A stretch of 48,046 nucleotides of DNA, taken from an uncultured Lachnospiraceae bacterium. Its GTDB lineage: Bacteria > Bacillota > Clostridia > Lachnospirales > Lachnospiraceae. The DNA is taken from contig CAJTSL010000003.1 of the NCBI GenBank assembly GCA_910578845.1, forward strand, positions 80,506-128,551. The letters are read 5' to 3'. Positions 33,538 through 41,368 of the stretch are shown here, one piece after another. Below the pieces are notes generated by a model. The model ran no database searches, was not told the origin of the DNA, and worked only from the letters and a program-made list of their open reading frames with translations. How positions within the stretch are numbered: the stretch's first letter is position 1; every line of letters begins with the position of its first letter. The translations under genes and the position numbers were made by a program.

Positions 33538-35673
33538 ATGAAACGTGATATGGGGGAAACAGTAGATTTTTCGAGTGCGGAATACTATACGAACAGGGAA
33601 CTTAGCTGGCTGCTTTTCGATAAAAGGGTGTTGAGCGAAGCGCAGGATACGGAAATTCCCTTATTTGAGCGGCTGAAGTTTTTAAGCATTTCCGCTTCTA
33701 ACCTGGATGAATTTTTCATGGTCAGGGTGGCGTCCCTGAAAGATATGGTAAATGCAGGCTATCATAAAAAGGATATTGCGGGGCTGACGCCACGGGAACA
33801 GCTTGCTATGCTCAATCAGGAGACGCATGCGTTAGTGCGAGAGCAGTATGATACATATAATCATTCTCTGCTTCCTCGTTTAGAAGAAAACGGGATGCAC
33901 CTGATCGGGAGGCATGAGGATCTGACTGAAATACAGGCGGAATATGTCGATCGCTATTTTGAGGACAACGTGTATCCGGTCCTTACTCCGATGGCGGTAG
34001 ATTCTTCCAGGCCGTTTCCGTTGATCCGTAATAAATCTTTGAATATCGGCGCGCTCGTGAAGAAAAAGAGCGGCGAAGACGAGCTAGAGTTTGCGACCGT
34101 ACAGGTGCCAAGCGTCCTCTCAAGGATTGTCCCGCTCCCGATAGAAGAGGGCAAGGCATTTTTGCTACTGGAAGAAGTGATTGAAAGGAATATCCATAAG
34201 CTCTTTTTGAATTATGATATTGTATGCGCTTATCCTTTCCGGATCATGCGCAACGCGGATCTGTCTATAGAAGAAGAGGAAACGGCGGATCTATTAAAAG
34301 AGATTGAGAAACAGTTGAAGAAAAGACAGTGGGGGCAGGCAATCCGGCTGGAAGTGGAAGCGGGGATGGATGCCAGGCTTTTGAAGATCATTCAGGACGA
34401 GCTGCATATTGGTGAAGAAGATATTTATCCGATTGACGGCCCGTTAGACATGACCTTTTTAATGAAAATGTATGGGATGAACGGTTTCGACGAATGGAAA
34501 GAGCGCCGTTACGCACAGCCTCAGATCGTGCCGGAGCTGCCGGAGAATGCGGATATCTTTGCGGCGATTAGAGAAGGGGACGTTCTTATGTATCATCCCT
34601 ACCAGACGTTTGAACCGGTTGTCCGTTTTATCAGGCAGGCGGCAAAAGACCCGGATGTGCTTGCCATTAAGCAGACGCTCTACCGTGTCAGCGGGAATTC
34701 ACCGATCATCGCCGCTTTAGAACAGGCGGCGGATAATGGGAAACAAGTTTCCGTGTTGGTAGAATTGAAAGCAAGATTTGATGAAGAGAATAATATTGTC
34801 TGGGCGAGAAGACTGGAAAAAGCGGGATGTCATGTTATTTACGGCTTATTAGGGCTGAAGACACATAGCAAGATCACGTTAGTGGTCCGCAGGGAAGAAA
34901 ACGGCATCCGGCGTTACGTGCATTTAGGGACAGGGAATTACAATGATTCGACTGCCAAGCTCTATACGGATATTGGGCTGCTCACTTGTGCAGAGATAAT
35001 CGGAGAAGATGCCACCGCAGTCTTTAATATGCTTTCCGGGTATTCGGAGCCTCGTTCGTGGAATAGGCTTTCTCTTGCGCCACTTTGGTTAAAAGACAGA
35101 TTTCTCTATTTGATCGCGCGGGAAAAAGAAAATGCAATGCAGGGCAGGAATGCGCATATCATAGCAAAAATGAATGCGCTTTGTGATAAGGATATTATAC
35201 AGGCGCTTTATGAAGCAGGCGCGGCAGGCGTCAAGATAGAGCTGATCATCCGTGGGATATGTTGTTTGAAAGTAGGATTGCCCGGTATCGGCGAAAACAT
35301 CAGTGTCCGTTCTCTTGTGGGAAATTATCTGGAACATGCCAGGATCTTCTATTTCGAGAACGATGGCAGGCCAGAATATTATTGTGCAAGTGCAGACTGG
35401 ATGCCGAGGAACTTAGAGAGGCGCGTTGAGATCCTGTTCCCGATCGAGAAGCCGGCATTACAGGATAAAATCATGCGTATCTTACAGTATCAGTTACAAG
35501 ATACGGCAAAAGCGCATATCCTGCTTTCGGACGGCACCTATCGGAAGATAGACAGGCAGGGGAAGGCCGGCTTCAATTCCCAGTTGGCATTCTGCGAAGA
35601 GGCGAAACTGGCTGCCAAGAAGCAGGAAGAAGTCGCGGATAAGCGTGTGTTCATCCCGGAGATGCGCCACTGA
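33538..35673 (+). CDS. ppk1: Polyphosphate kinase 1
   Basis: PPK1 reversibly transfers the terminal phosphate of ATP to polyphosphate. The 711-residue protein has the normal four parts: N-domain with NRELSWLLFDKRVLSEAQD near 20, head, and two catalytic domains related to phospholipase D. The first catalytic histidine lies in LKTHSKITLVVRRE near 443, followed by VHLGTGNYND. I chose ATG 33538, directly after AAGGGGAAAGG; ATG 33517 is upstream without a site. Confidence 0.95.
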   Translation: MKRDMGETVDFSSAEYYTNRELSWLLFDKRVLSEAQDTEIPLFERLKFLSISASNLDEFFMVRVASLKDMVNAGYHKKDIAGLTPREQLAMLNQETHALVREQYDTYNHSLLPRLEENGMHLIGRHEDLTEIQAEYVDRYFEDNVYPVLTPMAVDSSRPFPLIRNKSLNIGALVKKKSGEDELEFATVQVPSVLSRIVPLPIEEGKAFLLLEEVIERNIHKLFLNYDIVCAYPFRIMRNADLSIEEEETADLLKEIEKQLKKRQWGQAIRLEVEAGMDARLLKIIQDELHIGEEDIYPIDGPLDMTFLMKMYGMNGFDEWKERRYAQPQIVPELPENADIFAAIREGDVLMYHPYQTFEPVVRFIRQAAKDPDVLAIKQTLYRVSGNSPIIAALEQAADNGKQVSVLVELKARFDEENNIVWARRLEKAGCHVIYGLLGLKTHSKITLVVRREENGIRRYVHLGTGNYNDSTAKLYTDIGLLTCAEIIGEDATAVFNMLSGYSEPRSWNRLSLAPLWLKDRFLYLIAREKENAMQGRNAHIIAKMNALCDKDIIQALYEAGAAGVKIELIIRGICCLKVGLPGIGENISVRSLVGNYLEHARIFYFENDGRPEYYCASADWMPRNLERRVEILFPIEKPALQDKIMRILQYQLQDTAKAHILLSDGTYRKIDRQGKAGFNSQLAFCEEAKLAAKKQEEVADKRVFIPEMRH

Positions 35674-35796
35674 CCATGGCTTTTGGCGTAGGAAAAGAAC
35701 TTAGGTAATTGTAAAAGGGTTATTTCATGCTGCGAGTCTGGTCAAAATGAACCGAAAAGGGAAAAAGAACTTTGTGAAAGGATAAGGTACGTATTG

Positions 35797-36393
35797 ATGA
35801 AAGTAATATTGGCATCTGCCTCGCCGAGGAGGAAAGAACTCTTAAGGCAAGTAGGCATTTCCTTCAAGACAATGCCCAGCGGGAAGGAAGAAGTGATTAC
35901 GAAAGAAGCACCGGCGGATATCGTGGAAGAGCTTTCTTACCAAAAAGCAGTTGATATCTGTAAGACCCTCTCGGAAACGATGCAGGAAGATTTTGTTGTA
36001 ATCGGTGCGGATACGGTAGTCGCATGTTGGGGACAGATTATGGGCAAGCCGGGCGACAAAGACAACGCGTTCCGTATGCTGCAGGAACTACAGGGGAAAA
36101 GCCATCAGGTCTACACGGGCGTGACGCTAGCCTGGAAATATAAGGATATGCCGGCAATGTTCCATACGTTCCACGAATGTACGGACGTCACGGTTTTTCC
36201 CATGACAGACGAAGAAATCAGGAGATATATAGATTCCGGAGAGCCGATGGATAAGGCAGGCGCTTATGCGATCCAAGGGAAGTTCGCCGCCTATATCCAG
36301 GGAATCTGCGGGGATTATGCGAATGTGGTAGGTTTGCCGATAGGCAGGGTATATCAGGAGATGAAAAAAAGAAATCTGATAGAGACGACATAG
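35797..36393 (+). CDS. maf: Maf-family nucleoside triphosphate pyrophosphatase
   Basis: A 198-residue Maf/HAM1-like pyrophosphatase that removes dTTP/UTP or modified nucleotides. The N-terminal LASASPRRKELLRQVG (residues 5-20) and the catalytic-base region VIGADTVVACWGQIMGKP near 68 are diagnostic, with KAGAYAIQGKFA near 150. TTG 35794 directly before ATG 35797 is an alternative start. It stands 123 bp after ppk with no obvious terminator in between. Confidence 0.94.
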   Translation: MKVILASASPRRKELLRQVGISFKTMPSGKEEVITKEAPADIVEELSYQKAVDICKTLSETMQEDFVVIGADTVVACWGQIMGKPGDKDNAFRMLQELQGKSHQVYTGVTLAWKYKDMPAMFHTFHECTDVTVFPMTDEEIRRYIDSGEPMDKAGAYAIQGKFAAYIQGICGDYANVVGLPIGRVYQEMKKRNLIETT

Positions 36394-36411
36394 AGGAAGG
36401 AGGGAGAGAAT

Positions 36412-36669
36412 ATGTTCGATGATGCGGTACTTAGATGCTTTTTGGAGAAACAGGAGCAATTGTTCCCAGATAAAGTTGCGGAAACGCTAGAGGCTGCAGA
36501 TGATTTCTTAGAGGAATGTATGGCGGTAGTGGTCGATTCCGTGCAGGAAGTATGGGATTATTTTGACGAAGCGGGAATCGACATGGAAGGCGCCGACGAA
36601 GATGAGATACTGGAAGCTGACGAAGTCTTTGAAATAGGTGACGGCAGGTATTTGATCGTGGAAGGCTAA
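36412..36669 (+). CDS. Small acidic protein of unknown function
   Basis: An 85-residue, strongly acidic protein (many Asp/Glu, only three Arg/Lys after residue 15) with no Cys cluster or membrane segment. The sequence is likely helical (VAETLEAADDFLEECMAVVV). A strong AAGGAGGGAGAG site precedes ATG 36412, and it lies 18 bp after maf, so it is a real gene of that unit. I do not recognise a family. A 14-bp perfect palindrome, CTGCACCGGTGCAG, lies 17 bp after its stop codon. Confidence 0.7.
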   Translation: MFDDAVLRCFLEKQEQLFPDKVAETLEAADDFLEECMAVVVDSVQEVWDYFDEAGIDMEGADEDEILEADEVFEIGDGRYLIVEG

Positions 36670-36739
36670 GCGCCTACAAAAGCCTGCACCGGTGCAGCCG
36701 CTTGCGGATGAATGCCATAAGCGCAGGCGATACAATGTA

Positions 36740-37549
36740 TTAGGAAAAGAGGATGGATTGCATAAAAAGAGCAAGACCGTCGTTGTCGTTATCAAGACCG
36801 GTAATGACATCGGCGGCCTCTTTTACTTTTGGGGAAGCGTTTGCCATGGCAATCCCACACCCGGCAGCTTCTAACATGGAAATATCATTTTCAGCGTCCC
36901 CGGCGGCATAGGCATCACTTACAGGCACGCCAAAATGGTTACAGACAAAGTGGACGGCATTGCCTTTTCCCGCGTCTTTGACAAACAACTCTAAATAATA
37001 GTCATTGGAGAAAATAGAACGGACTTTATCCGCCGCCCAGCCGGAAATCGCATCACTAAAAGCCATCAGCCTTTCCCGCTCGTGCAGGTCGATGGCAAGC
37101 ATTTTAAATGGCTCTTCGGTCAGGACAGAAGCATAATCCTTGGCAAGGATAAGGGGCAGATGGATTTTCTGTCTGTAATACCGGATTTCCTCGTCTTCCG
37201 AGGAAGAAACGACAGCATCGCCGATATAGGTATGGATGTGGAGGCGCAGCGCTTTTGCCTGTTCTTGCAGATAGGATACATAGGAAAGCGGCATTCTTTT
37301 CTCCAAGACCGGTTTTTGGCTATCGCAGTCATAGATGAGCGTACCGTTGTAGGCGATCACGAAAATACCGGGATAAGAAAGCCCGGCTTGCTCTTTGATT
37401 TCTAAGATGCTCTTAAGCGGCCTGCCGGAAGAGAGGACTAATTTATTCCCTGAGAGGATAAAACGATCCAGGAAAGCTTTTGTCTTCCGGGACACCGTGC
37501 TTTTGTTATTGAGTAATGTGCCGTCTAAGTCGGTAAATAATATTTTCAT
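36740..37549 (-). CDS. HAD-superfamily (Cof type) phosphatase
   Basis: A 269-residue HAD hydrolase of the Cof/YidA subfamily (C2B cap). Motif I is FTDLDGTLLN at 6-15 with the two catalytic Asp, motif II is SSGRP near 42, and the late Asp motif is GDAENDISMLEAAG near 216. Family members dephosphorylate sugar phosphates or pyridoxal phosphate; the substrate is not predictable. I chose ATG 37549, seven bases after GGAG; ATG 37573 has no site. Confidence 0.9.
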   Translation of the reverse strand: MKILFTDLDGTLLNNKSTVSRKTKAFLDRFILSGNKLVLSSGRPLKSILEIKEQAGLSYPGIFVIAYNGTLIYDCDSQKPVLEKRMPLSYVSYLQEQAKALRLHIHTYIGDAVVSSSEDEEIRYYRQKIHLPLILAKDYASVLTEEPFKMLAIDLHERERLMAFSDAISGWAADKVRSIFSNDYYLELFVKDAGKGNAVHFVCNHFGVPVSDAYAAGDAENDISMLEAAGCGIAMANASPKVKEAADVITGLDNDNDGLALFMQSILFS

Positions 37550-37653
37550 AGGAACGCTCCGGTTTTTAAGCATTGTTTTATAAGGATTGTCTTATAGGGA
37601 TTGTATGGATACTTTTGGCCATGGATATCGGCAGGATCGCAGGTTGATCGGTT

Positions 37654-38499
37654 TTAACGCCCTAGCGCTTTTTTCATATCTTCTAGGAAGCATTCCGGGA
37701 CGAAAAGCTTCCCATACCCGGAAGCCAAGTCCAGTCCTGGCTTATTTTCACCATGGAAATCTGAGCCGCCACTTGGTAAAAGCTCGTATTTTTTCGCAAG
37801 ATGGAACATATCGCGCTCATCTTGTGTGCTATAAGAGCTATAGAGCGTCTCGATCCCCATTAGCCCGGCTTCTTTTAAAAGACGGACCAGGGCATCCAGG
37901 CTTTCTTTGTCCATATGATAGAGCGGAGGGTGGGCAAGGACCGGAATGCCGCCGGCTTCTAAGATCAGAGAGACTGCTTGCATGGGCGTTACCTTTTCCC
38001 GTGGGACGAAATACGGACAATCATCCCCGACATATTTGGCAAATGCCTCGGTACGGTCAGAGACATAGCCATGTTTCGTCAGATAAGCGGCATAATGTGC
38101 CCTTGTTATGACTGCGCCCGGATTTTCCTCGCATAGTTTCTGATATGTGATGTCAATGCCTGCGCTTTGCAGATTGGCGCACATTTTCATATTGCGGTTG
38201 ATACGGGAATCCACAAACGACTGTAACTTTGCGCGGAATGCAGGGGCATCGTAGCGGATGTAGAGACCCACCACATGCACGTCCCGCTCTTCGTATTTCG
38301 TGGAAAACTCGATGCCCGGGACGACTTCTACCGGCTTATCCGCCGCATAAGAAAGCGCTTCGTCAAGGCCTTCAATCGTATCATGATCTGTTAAGGCAAA
38401 AGCGGCAATGCCTTTTTGCAAGGCATAGTCCACTAATTGCGCTGGGGTATAAGTGCCATCTGAACGATCAGAATGCACATGCAAGTCTACTGCTCTCAT
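37654..38499 (-). CDS. PHP-domain phosphoesterase (RNase AM / YciV-like)
   Basis: A 281-residue PHP-family metal phosphoesterase. It begins with DLHVHSDRSDGTYTP, whose histidines bind metal, then has ALTDHDTIEGLDEA near 37, GIEFSTKYEERDVHVVGLY near 64 and the C-terminal GGSDFHGENKPG near 247. The closest characterised relatives act on 5' ends of RNA or on 3',5'-bisphosphates; this assignment is by motif only. Its ATG shares one base with the stop codon of the ABC-F gene upstream, so the two are translationally coupled. Confidence 0.86.
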   Translation of the reverse strand: MRAVDLHVHSDRSDGTYTPAQLVDYALQKGIAAFALTDHDTIEGLDEALSYAADKPVEVVPGIEFSTKYEERDVHVVGLYIRYDAPAFRAKLQSFVDSRINRNMKMCANLQSAGIDITYQKLCEENPGAVITRAHYAAYLTKHGYVSDRTEAFAKYVGDDCPYFVPREKVTPMQAVSLILEAGGIPVLAHPPLYHMDKESLDALVRLLKEAGLMGIETLYSSYSTQDERDMFHLAKKYELLPSGGSDFHGENKPGLDLASGYGKLFVPECFLEDMKKALGR

Positions 38500-40136
38500 C
38501 AATCTTCCTCATCCGTTGCCGTGCTCGTATATACTGTACGCTTCCTAGCCATTTCATCACTTTCCAGATACTCGTCATAAGTCGTGATCTTATCAATCAA
38601 TGAACCGTCAGGCAGAATCTCCATGATACGGTTAGCGGTTGTCTGTACGACCTGATGGTCATGGCAGGAGAAAAGCTCTACGCCTTTAAATTTGATCATC
38701 CCTTCATTGAGTGCCGTGATGGCCTCCATGTCAAGATGGTTGGTGGGTTCGTCGAAAATAAGACAGTTCGCGCCGCTGATCATCATTTTAGAGAGCAGGC
38801 AACGGACTTTCTCGCCACCAGAGAGGACTTTGACTTTCTTCACGCCGTCATCCCCGGCGAATAACATACGCCCAAGGAACCCACGGACATAAGTGGCATC
38901 TTTGATGGCGGAATAACCGGTCAGCCATTCCACAATGGTATAATTATTGTCAAATTCAGCGGTGTTATCCTTCGGGAAATACGCCTGCGAAGTCGTTACG
39001 CCCCATTTATAGTGTCCCTCGTCCGGCTCTAATTCTCCCATCAGGATTTTGAACAGAGTAGTCTTGGCAAGCTCATTGCCGCCCACAAAAGCGATTTTGT
39101 CATCATGACCGACGATAAAGGAGATATTGTCCAATACTTTTTCACCGTTGATTGTCTTGCTGATGCCTTCTACGGTCAGGACCTCGTTGCCGATTTCGCG
39201 TTCCGGACGGAAATCGATATAAGGATATTTCCTGCTGGAGGGCTTGATATCGTCTAATTCGATTTTCTCTAAAGCCCTTTTACGGGAAGTAGCCTGTTTG
39301 GATTTGGAAGCATTAGCTGAGAAACGGGAAATGAATTCCTGTAATTCTTTAATCTGTTCTTCTTTCTTCTTATTAGCTTCCTTGCGCTGTTTGATGATAA
39401 GCTGGCTGGACTCATACCAGAAATCATAGTTGCCTGCATAGAGCTGGATTTTGCCATAGTCGATGTCAGCGGTATGCGTACATACTTTATTCAGGAAATA
39501 ACGGTCGTGGGAAACGACAATGACCGTGTTTTCAAAATTAATCAGGAATTCCTCTAACCATGCAATCGCATCTAAATCCAAATGGTTCGTAGGCTCGTCT
39601 AAAAGAAGGATATCGGGGTTGCCAAACAGCGCTTTGGCAAGCAATACCTTCACTTTCTCGTTACCGTTTAAGTCGCTCATCATTTGATAATGAAGATCCG
39701 TTTCGATGCCAAGCCCGTTAAGCAGCATAGCCGCATTGGACTCGGCGTCCCATCCGTCCATTTCCGCAAATTCCGCTTCCAGTTCGCTTGCCCGGATGCC
39801 GTCCTCGTCGGAGAAGTCTTCTTTCGCATAGATAGCGTCCTTTTCTTTCATAATCTGGTATAGCCGTTCGTTGCCCATAATGACGACGTCCATAACCGGA
39901 TAGCCGTCATATTTGAAGTGATCCTGCTCTAAGACGGACAGGCGTTGGCCGGGCGTGATGGCGATGTCGCCGTTAGTCGTTTCTAACGCGCCGGAGAGGA
40001 TTTTCAAGAATGTGGATTTCCCTGCGCCGTTTGCGCCAATCAGGCCGTAGCAGTTTCCTTCTGTAAATTTGATATTAACATCTTCGAACAGGGCCTTTTT
40101 GCCCACTCGGTATGTTACGTTGTTTGCACTAATCAT
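38499..40136 (-). CDS. ABC-F family ATPase (YkpA/YbiT-like)
   Basis: A 545-residue protein with two ABC domains and no membrane segments, as in ABC-F translation factors. Domain 1 has Walker A GANGAGKST near 34 and Walker B LLLDEPTNHLDL near 178; a charged linker follows, then domain 2 with LSGGEKVRCLLSKM and a second DEPTNHLDM. Oddities: the first signature reads LNGNE instead of LSGGE, and the second Walker A reads GGNELAKTT, with Ala for the usual Gly. Whether these are subfamily traits cannot be decided here. Roles range from ribosome rescue to antibiotic resistance. Confidence 0.9.
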   Translation of the reverse strand: MISANNVTYRVGKKALFEDVNIKFTEGNCYGLIGANGAGKSTFLKILSGALETTNGDIAITPGQRLSVLEQDHFKYDGYPVMDVVIMGNERLYQIMKEKDAIYAKEDFSDEDGIRASELEAEFAEMDGWDAESNAAMLLNGLGIETDLHYQMMSDLNGNEKVKVLLAKALFGNPDILLLDEPTNHLDLDAIAWLEEFLINFENTVIVVSHDRYFLNKVCTHTADIDYGKIQLYAGNYDFWYESSQLIIKQRKEANKKKEEQIKELQEFISRFSANASKSKQATSRKRALEKIELDDIKPSSRKYPYIDFRPEREIGNEVLTVEGISKTINGEKVLDNISFIVGHDDKIAFVGGNELAKTTLFKILMGELEPDEGHYKWGVTTSQAYFPKDNTAEFDNNYTIVEWLTGYSAIKDATYVRGFLGRMLFAGDDGVKKVKVLSGGEKVRCLLSKMMISGANCLIFDEPTNHLDMEAITALNEGMIKFKGVELFSCHDHQVVQTTANRIMEILPDGSLIDKITTYDEYLESDEMARKRTVYTSTATDEED

Positions 40137-40216
40137 GTTTTTTGGACCTCATATTTTCTCATATTTTGTGCAAAGGACTGGCATTGTTTGTTATGCGCCG
40201 GGATTGCACGTTATCT

Positions 40217-40244
40217 ATTATACATAAATCCTTGATTTTTTCAA
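40217..40244 (-). promoter_or_regulatory. Promoter of the ABC-F/PHP operon
   Basis: Minus strand: TTGAAA (40244-40239), 16-bp spacer, TATAAT (40222-40217). The leader is about 75 nt long. Confidence 0.68.
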
Positions 40245-40340
40245 GGAAAGTTATACATAAGGCGGGAAAAATATGCCAAATGGGAAGCCGGGGAGCAGTG
40301 GGACGAGATCTAGGGGGGATAAGAAAACGGAATTCCTATC

Positions 40341-40368
40341 TTGCAGTTTTTTGTTTTTTCATTATAAT
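40341..40368 (+). promoter_or_regulatory. Promoter of the glycerophosphodiesterase gene
   Basis: TTGCAG (40341-40346), a T-rich 16-bp spacer and TATAAT (40363-40368). Confidence 0.68.
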
Positions 40369-40409
40369 CAAGATAGAGTGATCTATAGGGCGGAAAGGTA
40401 TGGTTTAGT

Positions 40410-41291
40410 ATGATTATAGGTATGATAATGCAAAAAGCTGTCATGATAGTAATAGGTGGCGTTATCCTGTTCTCTCTTTATTTATTATTAATTATGCCGC
40501 GTATTTGGAGAAGGCCTAACAGGCTTCCGTATATGGGCGTGTTATATGCGCACCGCGGCTTACATGATAATACGACATTGGCGCCGGAGAATTCCATGAG
40601 CGCGTTCCGCAAAGCAGTAGAAGCGGGATACGGCATAGAATTGGACGTGCAGCTAACAAAGGATGGCATCCCGGTTATTTTCCATGATTTTACCTTGGAG
40701 CGCATGTGTGGCGTGCCGGGCAAAATTGATATGATGACATACGAAGAATTACAGAAACTTACCCTCATGCAGACGGAGGAGAAAATCCCCACGCTGCGGG
40801 AATTCTTGGACATGGTGGCGGGGCGTGTCCCGCTTATCGTAGAACTGAAGATAGAGTGGACAAACTTATCCCTTTGCCCCATCGTGCAGAGGATGTTAAA
40901 GGATTATCAGGGCGTATACTGTATCGAATCATTTAATCCGCTTGCGCTTCTATGGTACCGGATCTATCATAAGGAAGTCATGCGCGGACAGTTGTCTACG
41001 AATTTCAGGCGTGACGGGAATTATAAAAATGTGCTGCATTTCATGCTCACCCATTTGTTGGTCAACTGGGCGACCAGCCCCGATTTTATCGCTTATAACT
41101 GCCAGTTCAAAGAAGAGCCGGGACGGCGGATTTGCCGGAAGCTATATAAGAACCTGGCGGTCGCGTGGACGGTAAAGAACCAGAAGCAATTAGAGAGCCT
41201 GGGGGAAGATTTCGATTTATTCATATTCGATAGTTTTATTCCGCATGAGCCAAAAACTTTTCATCAAAATAAGGAAAAAATTGGTGCGTGA
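40410..41291 (+). CDS. Membrane-anchored glycerophosphodiester phosphodiesterase
   Basis: A 293-residue enzyme hydrolysing glycerophosphodiesters to glycerol 3-phosphate and an alcohol. One N-terminal membrane segment (about 8-30) anchors it; the catalytic TIM barrel follows with AHRGLHDN near 47 and ENSMSAFRKAVEAGYGIELDVQLTKD split over 60-85 (HR and E/D catalytic set), then FHDFTLERMCG and VELKIEW. ATG 40410 is 11 bases after AAAGG; two further in-frame ATG codons (40422, 40428) are possible. It is followed at 78 bp by ppdK. Confidence 0.9.
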   Translation: MIIGMIMQKAVMIVIGGVILFSLYLLLIMPRIWRRPNRLPYMGVLYAHRGLHDNTTLAPENSMSAFRKAVEAGYGIELDVQLTKDGIPVIFHDFTLERMCGVPGKIDMMTYEELQKLTLMQTEEKIPTLREFLDMVAGRVPLIVELKIEWTNLSLCPIVQRMLKDYQGVYCIESFNPLALLWYRIYHKEVMRGQLSTNFRRDGNYKNVLHFMLTHLLVNWATSPDFIAYNCQFKEEPGRRICRKLYKNLAVAWTVKNQKQLESLGEDFDLFIFDSFIPHEPKTFHQNKEKIGA

Positions 41292-41368
41292 TAATGAAAG
41301 ATATGCTATGATTAGGTATAAGTATGCGGGTAGCACTTAATGTTTTGGAAAGGAGCATGGTTATTAAT

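Noticed and set aside
36692..36715. CTGCACCGGTGCAG palindrome as a terminator of the maf unit
   Set aside because: The stem has no T run after it on either strand and a loop-free centre, so it is more like a binding site or chance palindrome.
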